A stretch of 64,000 nt of DNA from Paraplanobispora takensis (lineage in GTDB: Bacteria > Actinomycetota > Actinomycetes > Streptosporangiales > Streptosporangiaceae), in assembly GCF_016863195.1 (NCBI RefSeq), contig NZ_BOOK01000001.1, forward strand, positions 282,696-346,695, read 5' to 3'. Positions 20,404 to 28,657 of the stretch are shown piece by piece. Every line of letters begins with the position of its first letter. Position 1 is the stretch's first letter. Made by a program: the position numbers and the translations under genes. Under the pieces are notes generated by a model, which was given only the letters and a program-made list of their open reading frames with translations, was not told where the DNA came from and did no database searches.

Positions 20404-21195
20404 GTGCGTGTCGTCGTCACGGATGCCGAAGTCACTTTGGCCGACGTTCTGTCACTCCGTCTGGCGGTCGACGACCCCGTCACCGAGGGCACCGAACTGG
20501 TGCTGCGCCACCGGGCCACCTCCGAGGAGCGCACCGTGACACTGGGCGCCTGCGGCGCCGAGGCGCGCGGTGCGACGCTCGCGGTCTCCCTCGTCCCGCT
20601 CGATCTCGGCCCCGGCCGCTGGGACGTCTACCTCGAACAGGACGGCTCGCGGGTACGGCTGCGCAGCGTCGACCCCGGATTCTCCCTCGACCGCCTGGAC
20701 GCCTACGCGCTGAGCCGCCGCACCCGGGCCCACCGGGCCTACCGCACGCGCAACGGCTTCCTGGCGCTGAAGGTCGACGAGGTGGAGCCGGCGGCGGAGG
20801 TCCGCGCGGTCTGGTTCAGGGAGGGCCGCTTCGAGGTGACGGGGCTGCTGGCCTTCACCGGCCTCGACGACGACGAGTCCCGGCACGAGGCCCGCCTGGC
20901 GCTGCGCCGCAACGGCACGGCGGAGCTGAGCGCGGTCGCGACGGTCCAGGGGGTGCGCTTCCACGCCGCGCTCTCGCTGTGCGACATGGTCGAGGCCGGG
21001 CCCGAGCAGCCGGGCGTCTGGGAGCCCACCCTGGAGGTGGACGGCCTGACCACGCCGCTGCGCCTGGCCTCGCGGCTGGACGACGTGGACGGCAAACGCC
21101 GGCGGGTCCACTATCCGGCCGCCCGCGTCGACGGCGTCCCGATCAGGCCCTGCTACACCGCCGACGACGAGCTCATGATCGAGGTGGGCGGGTGA
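20404..21195 (+). CDS. Hypothetical protein coupled to glycosyltransferase
   Basis: I do not recognise this 263-residue protein. It is rich in predicted beta strands with alternating hydrophobic residues (VRVVVTDAEVTLADVLSLRL, TELVLRHRATSEERTVTL, GRWDVYLEQDGSRVRLRS) and has no signal peptide or membrane span. The strands suggest one or two Ig-like beta-sandwich units. GTG 20404 follows GGAGGGG. Its stop overlaps the GTG of the following glycosyltransferase (GTGA), so the two are made together and probably act together on a surface polymer. Confidence 0.8.
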   Translation: MRVVVTDAEVTLADVLSLRLAVDDPVTEGTELVLRHRATSEERTVTLGACGAEARGATLAVSLVPLDLGPGRWDVYLEQDGSRVRLRSVDPGFSLDRLDAYALSRRTRAHRAYRTRNGFLALKVDEVEPAAEVRAVWFREGRFEVTGLLAFTGLDDDESRHEARLALRRNGTAELSAVATVQGVRFHAALSLCDMVEAGPEQPGVWEPTLEVDGLTTPLRLASRLDDVDGKRRRVHYPAARVDGVPIRPCYTADDELMIEVGG

Positions 21196-22268
21196 GGATC
21201 TGCCTGCTCGTCCCCTCGGCGTACGGAATGCGCGGAGATGTCCGCTCCGTCGTCAACCTCGCGGGCGAGCTGGCACGGCGTCACGAGGTCGAGATCCTCA
21301 GCGTCCGCCGCCACAAGGAGAGGCCGTTCTTCCCGGTGGCCTCGAACGTGCGGATGTCCTGGGTGGTCGACGCCCGGCCCGGTGTGCGCCACCTGCTGCC
21401 CGCCGGGCAGATACGCACCGACGTCGCGCTGTGGCGGCGGCTGCGGGCGGTGCGGGCCGACGCGCTGATCACCACCAGGCCCGGCCTGAGCGTGCAGGCC
21501 GCCAGGCACGCCTCGCGCGGCATGGTGCGCATCGCCCGGGAGTGGGGGCGCCCGCCGGTGCCCGGGCCGATCAAGAAGTTCTACCCGCGCCTGGACGCGG
21601 TCGCCGTCGCCACCGAGACCGGCCGCCAGGAGTGGGAGCGCCTGCTGGGCGAGGGCCCGGCGGTCCGGCTGATCCCTGACGCGCTGCCGCCGGGTCCCTG
21701 GCCGCGCTCGCGCATGGACAACCGCATCGTCGCCGCCGGGGGGCGCTGGGTGCCGGTGAAGGCCTACGACCGGCTGATCCGCGCGTTCGCCGTCATCGCC
21801 GACAAACGCCCGGACTGGCGGCTGCGGCTGTACGGCGCGGGCCCGGAGGACAAGCGGCTGCGCGCCCTGGTGGCCGATCTGAACCTGCACAACCACGTCT
21901 ACTTCATGGGCACGACCCCGGATCTGACCGGCGAGTTCGCCAAGGCCTCGATCGTGGCGGTGACGTCGCGGTCCGAGGTGCTCGGGATGACCGTGATCGA
22001 GGCGATGGCCAGCGGGGTGCCGGTGGTCGGCTTCGACAGCTCGCGGGGGCCGGGCGAGTTCGTCGTGGACGGCCGCAGCGGGGTGCTCGTGCCCGAGGGC
22101 GGCGAGGAGATCGAGGCCTACGCCTCGGCGCTGCTCTCGCTCATCGACGACGAGCACAGGCGGCGGCAACTGGCGGCCGGGGCGCTGGACGCCGCGGGGG
22201 TCCACGACGTGTCCTCGGTGGCCGAACGGTGGGAGAAACTGATCGCCACCGCCTCCCGCTGCGTCTGA
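21192..22268 (+). CDS. GT4-type glycosyltransferase
   Basis: The 358-residue protein has the GT-B fold of family 4. The N-terminal domain starts VRICLLVPSAYGMRGDVRSVVNLAGEL with the glycine-rich acceptor loop. The C-terminal nucleotide-sugar domain has WRLRLYGAGPEDKRL, then SRSEVLGMTVIEAMASGVPVV, which includes the E-x7-E motif typical of retaining GT4 enzymes. Start GTG 21192 overlaps the upstream stop. The donor and acceptor are unknown; partnership with the beta-rich protein at 20404 suggests wall polymer or teichoic-acid-like glycosylation (inference). Confidence 0.9.
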   Translation: MRICLLVPSAYGMRGDVRSVVNLAGELARRHEVEILSVRRHKERPFFPVASNVRMSWVVDARPGVRHLLPAGQIRTDVALWRRLRAVRADALITTRPGLSVQAARHASRGMVRIAREWGRPPVPGPIKKFYPRLDAVAVATETGRQEWERLLGEGPAVRLIPDALPPGPWPRSRMDNRIVAAGGRWVPVKAYDRLIRAFAVIADKRPDWRLRLYGAGPEDKRLRALVADLNLHNHVYFMGTTPDLTGEFAKASIVAVTSRSEVLGMTVIEAMASGVPVVGFDSSRGPGEFVVDGRSGVLVPEGGEEIEAYASALLSLIDDEHRRRQLAAGALDAAGVHDVSSVAERWEKLIATASRCV

Positions 22269-22287
22269 GCACGGGTACCTTTGGGTC

Positions 22288-22569
22288 ATGCATGGGTACA
22301 GCGGCGACAAGCAGGCCTATCTCACCAGGCTCAGGCGGATCGAGGGGCAGATCAGAGGCCTGCAGCGGATGGTCGAGGAGGACGCCTACTGCATCGACGT
22401 GCTGACGCAGGTGTCCGCGGCCACCAGGGCCCTGCAGGCGGTGGCCCTCGGCCTGCTGGAGGACCACATCGGCCACTGCGTCGCCGACGCGATCAACACG
22501 GGCGGGCCGGAGGCGGAGGAGAAGGTCAAGGAGGCCTCGGCGGCGATCGCCCGCCTCGTTCGTTCGTGA
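22288..22569 (+). CDS. CsoR/RcnR-family metal-sensing repressor
   Basis: The 93-residue all-helical protein has the DUF156 fold. Cys35, His60 and Cys64 correspond to the Cu(I) ligand triad of CsoR (Cys-His-Cys), and Tyr34 and Glu/Lys positions around RRIEGQIRGL match the DNA-contact face. This suggests copper sensing. No copper exporter or metallochaperone gene is adjacent, so its targets lie elsewhere; the multicopper oxidase at 50.5 kb is the only copper-linked gene in the window. A terminator hairpin follows. Confidence 0.9.
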   Translation: MHGYSGDKQAYLTRLRRIEGQIRGLQRMVEEDAYCIDVLTQVSAATRALQAVALGLLEDHIGHCVADAINTGGPEAEEKVKEASAAIARLVRS

Positions 22570-22598
22570 CTAGTCACCGGACGGCCTTTTCGAACCAC

Positions 22599-22628
22599 GT
22601 CCCGGACCCCTGGAAGGGAGTCCGGGAC
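22599..22628 (+). terminator. Terminator after CsoR-type gene
   Basis: A perfect 9-bp stem GTCCCGGAC/GTCCGGGAC (22599-22607 with 22620-22628) with a 12-base loop lies 30 bases after the stop codon. Confidence 0.75.
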
Positions 22629-22659
22629 TAGGTCGTTCAGACGGTTTCCCTCAACCGCT

Positions 22660-22821
22660 TCAGCACGTCGCCGAAGCGCTCAATCCGAGCGCGTTGTCGA
22701 GCTCCGCCAAGGTGAGAGGCCGTTCGCTGCCAGCGACGGCGGTAAGTACCTCGGCATAGAGCGCGATCTCGTCCAACGCGTCACGGTCGTGGATCCGCAG
22801 ATCCAGATCGTCGTGCCCCAC
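22660..22821 (-). CDS. Small acidic protein of 53 residues
   Basis: GTG 22821 is preceded by GGAAGGA at eight bases. The product is acidic in its first half (VGHDDLDLRIHDRDALDEI) and then LYAEVLTAVAGSERPLTLAELDNALGL. The arrangement, an LDEI-LY-EVL helix followed by PLT-x-ELD-x-ALG, resembles small helical proteins I have seen repeatedly in actinomycete genomes, but I cannot name the family or a function. It stands alone between the CsoR-type gene and an AT-rich gap. Confidence 0.6.
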   Translation of the reverse strand: MGHDDLDLRIHDRDALDEIALYAEVLTAVAGSERPLTLAELDNALGLSASATC

Positions 22822-22924
22822 CGCGTCGTCCTTCCTTCCGCAGCCCACACCCACTTCGAGGTTACGGCGGGAGGGTCTTTGGTGCACATGGCCCATCGGG
22901 ACCATTCGGTGCGTCCCCACCGCG

Positions 22925-23056
22925 CACCCCCAAGGGTCATTTCCCCGAATACGAGATCACGATTCAGCTAATTATCCGCCGGAGAAGGGATTAGAACGAT
23001 ATAGGAGGAGTAAGGATGAAATAACTGGATTTGTGGTTTAGTTCCGCTTCTTCCTG
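22925..23056. other. AT-rich gap with a start-stop minimal ORF
   Basis: This stretch is notably AT-rich against its surroundings. At 23003-23009 a strong ribosome site (AGGAGGA) is followed at 23016 by ATG-AAA-TAA, a two-codon reading frame. AT-rich gaps are natural Lsr2-binding candidates. No other gene is visible. Confidence 0.45.
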
Positions 23057-24415
23057 TCAGAAGTGACGCGGGTAGGTCCCCGAGACGCCCGGGACGGGAT
23101 CGTCCCGCTCGTGGATCAGCCAGTGCACCAGAGCGCAGGCCGTGGCGAACCCCCGCTCCGGCACCGCCGTCCCGCTCAGGCGGCACCAGGCGAGCCCGGT
23201 GGCGTAGGCGGCGCCCAGCAGCGCGGCCGCCGCGGCCCGGCCGGGCGGGCGCAGGGCCGAGGGCAGCGCGGCCGGGGAGGCCTCGGCGGTACGCGGCCAG
23301 CAGCCCCGCAGCGGGTGCGTCGGGTCGATGAGCACGACGTGCAGGATGTGGCGCAGCTCGGGGTCCAGCCACGGATAGAGCCGGTCGGCCGCCCGGGGCG
23401 CGTGGGCCGCGACGTCGGCGGCGAGCAGGGAGGCCGCCACCGCCCGGGGGTCGGCGCCCTTCGGCGCGAGGAACGACAGCGCCTCGACGAGGTCGTAGAG
23501 GGTGTGCTGGAAGTGGTCGCCGGGCGAGGTCTCGGCCAGCGTCACGTGGGGCGCGCAGCGTGCCAGCCACAGGTGCCGCACCGCGTCGTCGCCGTGATGG
23601 GCGGCCACGACGTCCTCACCGGTCCGATGGAGGATCGGCGCGACCATCGCCGACAGCGCCTCGGCCCTGGGCCGGAACCGGGGGTCGCCTCTGAGCGCGG
23701 CGGCGGTGTCGGCCATCAGCGCGGCCAGCCGCAGCCCCGCCTCGGGATGGCCCGCCCTGACGCGCTCGCCGTACAGGGCCACCAGGTCCTCCAGCGCGAC
23801 CGGGGCGAGCCAGCGGACCCACTCGTCGCCGGGCAGCGGGCGGCCGAGGAACTCCCCGAACATCGACAGCAGCACCTCGTTGCCGTCGAAGGCCGGGGCG
23901 TAGGCGCACCACATGAGCGTGCCCCAGATCGCGGCGACCGGGCTGGCGACCTCTCCGGCGAACAGCTCGGTGAACGGCCCGTGCAGCGGGAAGTCCTCCC
24001 TGCGCCTGCCGCGCTGGGCGACGACCAGCGCCCGCACCCGCTCGGTCGTCTCGTACGGCACGTCCGGGCCGACGAAGCCCTGGACCGACCCCCGGTCCGC
24101 GGCGAAGTCGGGGCCGGCGGGGACCAGGTGAGGCACGATCGCGGAGGTGACCTGGACCACGTGGGCCGCGCCGCGCACCCCCGGATCCGCGGGGGGAGCG
24201 GAGAGGTGCCAGCGGCCGTCGGCGGCGTCCTGCCGGTACCACCGCCCGTAGGCGCCGAACAGCCACCGCCCGCCGTCGGGGGTGGCCAGCACGCGCAGGG
24301 CGACGGCCTGGGCGCGGGCGTGCGGCGGCAGGGACGGCCACCGATGGTCGGTGACCATGGCGCGCACATCCCGCTCGATGGCGTCGAAGCCGTCCCACTG
24401 CCGCACGGCGGTCAT
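23057..24415 (-). CDS. Hypothetical protein, 452 residues
   Basis: I do not recognise a family. The protein is soluble, helical and rich in Ala, Arg and Leu, with several Trp and His. It opens with MTAVRQWDGFDAIERDVRAM and has segments such as RWLFGAYGRWYRQDAADGRWHL, which resembles a short sensor-like hairpin with aromatic residues, and ASPVAAIWGTLMWCAYAP. The second half looks like alpha-helical repeats. There is no signal peptide. Codon use is normal for the window, so it is a real gene. Its neighbour on the same strand, 70 bases upstream, is the carbonic-anhydrase-like gene. Confidence 0.8.
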   Translation of the reverse strand: MTAVRQWDGFDAIERDVRAMVTDHRWPSLPPHARAQAVALRVLATPDGGRWLFGAYGRWYRQDAADGRWHLSAPPADPGVRGAAHVVQVTSAIVPHLVPAGPDFAADRGSVQGFVGPDVPYETTERVRALVVAQRGRRREDFPLHGPFTELFAGEVASPVAAIWGTLMWCAYAPAFDGNEVLLSMFGEFLGRPLPGDEWVRWLAPVALEDLVALYGERVRAGHPEAGLRLAALMADTAAALRGDPRFRPRAEALSAMVAPILHRTGEDVVAAHHGDDAVRHLWLARCAPHVTLAETSPGDHFQHTLYDLVEALSFLAPKGADPRAVAASLLAADVAAHAPRAADRLYPWLDPELRHILHVVLIDPTHPLRGCWPRTAEASPAALPSALRPPGRAAAAALLGAAYATGLAWCRLSGTAVPERGFATACALVHWLIHERDDPVPGVSGTYPRHF

Positions 24416-24484
24416 GTTACTCAGGGTCCGTCCGGCGGGCAGGCGTCACTCCGGCCGGATCCGTGACGCGGGGGACGGTGCGGC

Positions 24485-25024
24485 TCAGGACCGGGTCAGG
24501 GGTACGGCGGCGCGGTGGCGTGCGGCCTTGGCCGTGTAGTTGGCCGGCGTCCTGGCGAAGGAGTCGCGGTCGTCGTCGGTCAGCTCCCTGACGATCTTCC
24601 CGGGGACGCCAGCCACGAGGACGCCGGCCGGGATCTGCTTGCCCGGGCCGACCAGCGCGCCCGCGGCGACCAGGGATCCGGCGCCGATCCGGGCCCCGCC
24701 GAGCACGATCGCGCCGATGCCGATCAGCGCCCCGGTCTCCACGTACGCCCCGTGCACCATGGCCTTGTGGCCGAGGCTGACCCGCGGCTCCAGCACGGCG
24801 GGCTGGCCCGGGTCGGCGTGCAGGCAGCACAGGTCCTGGACGTTGCACTCCTCGGCGACCTCGATGGCCTCGTCGTCGCCGCGCAGGACCGAGCCGTACC
24901 AGACGCTGGCCGCGCGGCCGAGCCGTACCCGGCCCACGATCACCGCACCGGGCGCTACGTATGCTTCTGGATGGATTTGAGGGGATGCGTCGTCGAGAGA
25001 GGCGACGTAGGGCGCGGTGGTCAT
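24485..25024 (-). CDS. Gamma-carbonic anhydrase family hexapeptide-repeat protein
   Basis: The 179-residue protein forms a left-handed beta helix from hexapeptide repeats (for example VIVGRV, ALIGIGAIVLGGARIGAGSLVAAG). His69, His86 and His91 correspond to the zinc ligands of gamma-class carbonic anhydrases (in CLHAD and SLGHKAMVHG). Homologues include YrdA/PaaY/CaiE-like proteins, some of which hydrate CO2 and others act as thioesterases or have no known activity. ATG 25024 is used. It faces away from the coiled-coil gene at 25165, with a 140-base shared promoter region. Confidence 0.92.
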   Translation of the reverse strand: MTTAPYVASLDDASPQIHPEAYVAPGAVIVGRVRLGRAASVWYGSVLRGDDEAIEVAEECNVQDLCCLHADPGQPAVLEPRVSLGHKAMVHGAYVETGALIGIGAIVLGGARIGAGSLVAAGALVGPGKQIPAGVLVAGVPGKIVRELTDDDRDSFARTPANYTAKAARHRAAVPLTRS

Positions 25025-25164
25025 GCGCCCGATGGTACGGGTAGCGGGGTCGGCGGTTATTCGCGCGAGTGGGTCGCGCGTTCCGGTTGAGGGCTAGGGT
25101 GGGTGGCAGCAAAGTCGTCTGCCGACGTCTCCTTTCCCACCCCACGACTTCCACGGGTGACGCT

Positions 25165-26313
25165 ATGACAAACCAGCACGAGAGCTTTCCTGAGCTGATG
25201 CATGAGGACTCGTTCGAGGTCGTCATGCGTGGCTACAGTCGCCGCCAAGTCCACGACTACATGATCCGGACGCGCAACCAGATCCGCGATCTGGAGGAGC
25301 GGCTCGCGCGGGCGATCGACCAGGCGGAGCAGGGCAGGCTGGAACTCGCCGAGGCCCGGCGCAGGCTCTCCGAGGCGCCTCAGGACTATGACGAGCTCGG
25401 GCAGCGGCTCAGTCAGATCCTCAAGCTCGCCGAGGAGGAGGCGACCGCCAAGCGCGAGGTCGCCGACACCGAGGCGCGCAGGCTCCGCGACGAGGCGGCG
25501 CTGGAGACCGAGAGGCTGGTCGGCTCCGCCCGCGAGCGGGCGGAGGGCATTCTGAGCGCCGCCCAGCAGGAGGCCGAGCGCCGGGTCGGCGAGGCGACCG
25601 CCACCGCCGAGCAGATGCTCGCCCAGGCGGGCAACGACGCCGAGGAGACGCTCAACGCCGCCCGCAGCGAGGCCGAGGAGACCCTGCGCAGCGCCCGCGC
25701 GGACGCCGAGCGGATGATCACCTCCGCCCGGCAGGAGGCCGAGCGGACGATCGAGGGCGCCCGCGCCGAGGCCGAGGCCACGCTGGCCGCCGCCAGGAAC
25801 GAGGCCGAGTCGACCGTCTCGTCGGCCAACGCCGAGGCGCACGCCACGCTGACCGCCGCCCAGCAGCGCGTCTCGGTGCTGGACGAGGGCACCGGACGGC
25901 GCGTCGCCTACCTCACCGACACCCACCGCGAGGTCATGCGCCGTCTCAACGAGATGAGCACGGTCCTGGGCGACCTGATCCACCGGGAGAACTCCGCCGG
26001 GTCCCTGATCGACGAGAAGGCGGTCCTGCCGCCCCCGGCCTCCGCCCCCGCCATCGCCGCCGCCCCGCAGCCCGGCCCCGACGTGGAGGCCGTCCGGGTG
26101 ATAGTCGAGGACGACGAGACCGAGAGTGTCGAGGACGTCGAGAACGCCGACGCCGGAGGCACCGGGGACGCCGGGGACGTCGCGGAGGAGGACGACGCGA
26201 CGACCGTCACGCGGCCCGCCCTCGGCCGGCACACGGTGGCCTCCGACGACAACACCGAGGTGAACCTCGGACCGGCCCGCGAGGCCGGCGAGGAGCTCAC
26301 CGCACGCAAGTGA
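25165..26313 (+). CDS. DivIVA-domain coiled-coil protein, FilP/Scy-like
   Basis: The 382-residue protein starts with a short DivIVA-like motif (DSFEVVMRGYSRRQVHDYM, about 13-31) and continues as a very long coiled coil rich in Ala, Glu and Arg (about 35-270) with repeated AEAE and ARxEAE units. The C-terminal 100 residues are acidic and Pro/Ala-rich. This layout is that of the actinobacterial cytoskeletal proteins FilP and Scy, often annotated as cellulose-binding proteins, which assemble at hyphal tips and guide polar growth. Start ATG 25165 follows GGGTGA. Two terminator hairpins follow. Confidence 0.88.
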   Translation: MTNQHESFPELMHEDSFEVVMRGYSRRQVHDYMIRTRNQIRDLEERLARAIDQAEQGRLELAEARRRLSEAPQDYDELGQRLSQILKLAEEEATAKREVADTEARRLRDEAALETERLVGSARERAEGILSAAQQEAERRVGEATATAEQMLAQAGNDAEETLNAARSEAEETLRSARADAERMITSARQEAERTIEGARAEAEATLAAARNEAESTVSSANAEAHATLTAAQQRVSVLDEGTGRRVAYLTDTHREVMRRLNEMSTVLGDLIHRENSAGSLIDEKAVLPPPASAPAIAAAPQPGPDVEAVRVIVEDDETESVEDVENADAGGTGDAGDVAEEDDATTVTRPALGRHTVASDDNTEVNLGPAREAGEELTARK

Positions 26314-26416
26314 CCCGCGGCCGTCCGCGCACCGGCACGTGATCGGCGGCCGGTCCGCGGTCGGCCGATGGCCGGCGGGACTGGTCAGCCGATGACCGGC
26401 GGGTGCCGGGAAGCCG

Positions 26417-26455
26417 GCGGAAGCCTCCGCCCCCGATTGGGTCGGAGGCTTCCGC
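26417..26455. terminator. Terminator hairpin 1
   Basis: A perfect 13-bp stem (26417-26429 with 26443-26455), about 100 bases after the coiled-coil gene. Confidence 0.65.
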
Positions 26456-26463
26456 GACTGGAG

Positions 26464-26509
26464 GCCCGGCGCCTGGGCCGCGCTCGACCCGCTGGCCCAG
26501 GCGCCGGGC
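26464..26509. terminator. Terminator hairpin 2, probably bidirectional
   Basis: A perfect 16-bp stem (26464-26479 with 26494-26509) lies between the convergent coiled-coil gene and the small minus-strand gene, ending six bases before the latter's stop. Confidence 0.75.
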
Positions 26510-26515
26510 GGTTCT

Positions 26516-26734
26516 TCAGGAGATCACTCCGTCGAAGCGTTCTCCCTGGTCCCGGAGCTGCTCGCGCAGTCCATCGGGGTCGTCCGCGTCGATGGTCATC
26601 GCGCAGCCGGCCTCACGCTGGGCAGGACTCAGCGGGTGGTGGCGGGTGGCCCACCACCGCCCCGCGTCGCTCCGCCAGATCGTCCAGTCGGGAAACTCCC
26701 GGGCTATGTCCGCCAGATGCCGGTCGAAAGACAT
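26516..26734 (-). CDS. Small hypothetical protein, 72 residues
   Basis: ATG 26734 follows GGGGAAGG. The product MSFDRHLADIAREFPDWTIW continues with SDAGRWWATRH, then a C-terminal helix rich in Asp and Arg. The FPDWTIWRSDAGRWWA pattern (aromatic-rich hairpin with GRWWA) occurs in many small actinomycete proteins, often encoded beside helix-turn-helix regulators; here a GntR gene lies upstream on the same strand. The function is not known. Probably cotranscribed with, or independently promoted downstream of, the GntR gene. Confidence 0.75.
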   Translation of the reverse strand: MSFDRHLADIAREFPDWTIWRSDAGRWWATRHHPLSPAQREAGCAMTIDADDPDGLREQLRDQGERFDGVIS

Positions 26735-26797
26735 CCATGCACCTTCCCCGCGCCCAGGATCGCCGCTGTGACGTTCCATCTCCGACGGTGAGGCACC

Positions 26798-26857
26798 TCT
26801 CTAGAGAAATCAATGATCGCAAGGGTCAGGTCAACCTATCGGTTGACGGATGACCTT
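26798..26857. promoter_or_regulatory. Nested dyads between GntR gene and small ORF
   Basis: A 10-bp palindrome TCTCTAGAGA (26798-26807) and a perfect 7+7 dyad GTCAACC-TATC-GGTTGAC (26830-26847) flanked by a second pair AAGGGTCA/TGACCTT. On the minus strand TTGACC could serve as a -35 box for the small ORF at 26734. It may be a GntR or other repressor site. Confidence 0.45.
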
Positions 26858-26860
26858 GAT

Positions 26861-27613
26861 CTATGCGTCGAAATCGTATTGGAGTACATATGACGCGGCG
26901 TCAAGGATCATCTCGTTGACCTCCACGGGCACCCCGGCCGCGCTGTAGGCGGTCCTCATGATCACAATGACCGGGGTGCCGGCCGGGAGGTCGAGCAGGT
27001 CGGTCTCGAGCGGGTGGGGCATGCGGGCGCGCAGTTCCTCGGTGAACCTGACCGGGCCGTGGCCGAGGTCGCCCAGGCGCGCGTAGACGCCGCCGGGGCC
27101 GGTGTCCTCGCGCAGGATCGGGGTGCCCTCGACCAGCGCCGCGGGGAAATGGGAGGCCGACAGCTGCACCGGCCGCCCGTCCACCGAGTACCGGCGCCGC
27201 CGCACCCAGACCTCGGCGGTGCCCAGCACGCGGGCGATGTCGTTCTCGGCGGGCTCCCTGTCGATGTGAACCTCGTCCACGGTGTACGACCGGCCCCTGG
27301 TGTCGGCGTCCCAGATGGCCTGTCCCTGTCCCCAGTGCCCGTGCGAAAGGCGGCGTGAGCCGTGCCGTCGCAGGGGGCGGAACTGCCGCACGTAGACCCC
27401 CGAACCGCGCTTGGGTACGGCCAGCCCTTCGTTGATGAGTACCGAGAGTGCCTGTCTGGCGGTCGCACGGGCCACGCCGTACTGCGCCATGAGGGCGTTC
27501 TCGCCCGGGAGCCGATCCCCGTCACGGAGCTCGCCGGACAGGATCGCTTCGCGGAGCCCGTCGGCGATGCGCCGGTAGATCGGGGTCTCGGGAGGTACCG
27601 GGGATTGCTGCAC
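26861..27613 (-). CDS. GntR family regulator, HutC/UTRA type
   Basis: The 250-residue protein has a GntR winged helix (about 10-75; PIYRRIADGLREAILSGEL, then ENALMAQYGVARATARQAL) and a UTRA ligand-binding domain (about 95-245, ending MILDAASYVLQYDFDA). HutC-type regulators repress catabolic or transport genes and respond to small metabolites such as urocanate or sugar amines. The start GTG 27613 fits the domain. The effector is unknown. The kynurenine operon begins about 1 kb away and has a dyad upstream, so a regulatory link is possible but unproven. Confidence 0.92.
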   Translation of the reverse strand: MQQSPVPPETPIYRRIADGLREAILSGELRDGDRLPGENALMAQYGVARATARQALSVLINEGLAVPKRGSGVYVRQFRPLRRHGSRRLSHGHWGQGQAIWDADTRGRSYTVDEVHIDREPAENDIARVLGTAEVWVRRRRYSVDGRPVQLSASHFPAALVEGTPILREDTGPGGVYARLGDLGHGPVRFTEELRARMPHPLETDLLDLPAGTPVIVIMRTAYSAAGVPVEVNEMILDAASYVLQYDFDA

Positions 27614-27787
27614 GTTTGATCACCCTCTGTCACCAACCGGGTTTGGCGTCTCCAGAGAACTTGCCCCGCCTTGTCCACGATCGCACAGATAACAGAGGTT
27701 GGTCCCGTGCTTCTTTTGAGCGGATCGTGCCCTTGTGGTGATCTCCGGGAGTTTTCTCAGACCGTTACCGTGGAACGATCCGAGCCG

Positions 27788-28306
27788 CTATTGGGAGGCC
27801 CACCACCGGCGCGTGACGACCGCCGCGAACACGGCCCCCGCGGTGTTGAGGATGACGTCGTCGACCGAGCTGACCCTGCCGAGGTCGAGGCCGTACTGCA
27901 GGAGCTCGACGGCGAGGGAGGCCGCCGCCGCCACGCCCGCGACCGCGGTGAGCGAGGCGAAGCGCGGTGAGCGGACCGGGAGCATCGCCCCGAGTGCCGC
28001 GAAGACCAGGAGATTGCCTCCGACCTGCACGAACGCCGCTCCCGGCGGCATCAGGACGACCTGCCGGACCAGATCGGCCAGCGGGACGAGGTTCACTCCG
28101 GGCGCGTTCGCGGGGGTGAGGATCATCCAGATCCAGGGGGCGGTCCCGGTCACGATGGCCACGTCGGCGACGGCGGTGCGGCGGGGGGAGGGGTGACCGC
28201 CGCGGGCCCGGTGGCGGGCGAGGAGGAAGGCGGCCGACAGGGCCGGTGGGACGGCCAGCAGCGCCGCGACGACGACCGGTCCCCATGTCTGCCACGCCTG
28301 CTGCAC
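27788..28306 (-). CDS. VanZ-like family membrane protein
   Basis: The 172-residue protein has about four membrane spans. The segment following PLADLVRQVVLMPPGAAFVQVGGNLLVFAALGAMLP and then AVELLQYGLDLGRVSSVDDVILNTAGAV carries the VanZ signatures: NLLVF, E-LLQ and the acidic SVDDVILNT-G. VanZ proteins can raise teicoplanin resistance, but most VanZ-like members have no known role. GTG 28306 is taken as the start because upstream codons are proline-rich and noncoding in character. Confidence 0.88.
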   Translation of the reverse strand: MQQAWQTWGPVVVAALLAVPPALSAAFLLARHRARGGHPSPRRTAVADVAIVTGTAPWIWMILTPANAPGVNLVPLADLVRQVVLMPPGAAFVQVGGNLLVFAALGAMLPVRSPRFASLTAVAGVAAAASLAVELLQYGLDLGRVSSVDDVILNTAGAVFAAVVTRRWWASQ

Positions 28307-28657
28307 AGCCCCATGATGCCTCCCGGGATGACCGGATCGGGCGGTGCGCCGGTCGTACGGAGGTACGGGAAGGTGACCTTCAGGAAAGGTCCCGCGAGGG
28401 CGGGGAAGACCACCGGAACGCGGCCCGGACCGCCCCGGCGCCGGAGGGGGAGCGTTCCACCGGCGCGCGAGGCCGTCCCGCCCGTGGCTCTGCGTGATCA
28501 CGCTCCGGCCCGCGGTTCCCCGCCGTCGTGTGCGGGTTCCCCGCGATCACCCCGGGGGGACATCGGCCGTACGTCACCCCGGGGTTGTTGCCCACCCGGT
28601 GCCCGCGGATCTATACCCGTATATAGCAGTCCGGAATGTCCTGCCCGAGGAGGCGCC
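28307..28657. other. Intergenic region upstream of kynurenine operon
   Basis: No gene seen in 350 bases. The left part serves as the VanZ-like promoter region; the right end contains the TATA-rich dyad at 28611 and the operon's ribosome site. Confidence 0.5.
28611..28626. promoter_or_regulatory. Operator-like dyad ahead of kynurenine operon
   Basis: CTATACCCGTATATAG contains the arms CTATA/TATAG and, offset, TATAC/GTATA around CC. It is the only AT-rich patch in the region and lies 32 bases upstream of the first start codon, overlapping where a -10 box would be. Confidence 0.5.

Noticed and set aside
22636..22925. Longer 86-residue version of the small minus-strand protein
   Set aside because: The upstream codons give Met/His/Arg-rich sequence; GTG 22821 has a strong ribosome site.
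27788..28501. N-terminal extension of the VanZ-like protein to 237 residues
   Set aside because: The first 65 codons encode Pro/Arg-rich sequence without coding character; GTG 28306 gives the normal length.
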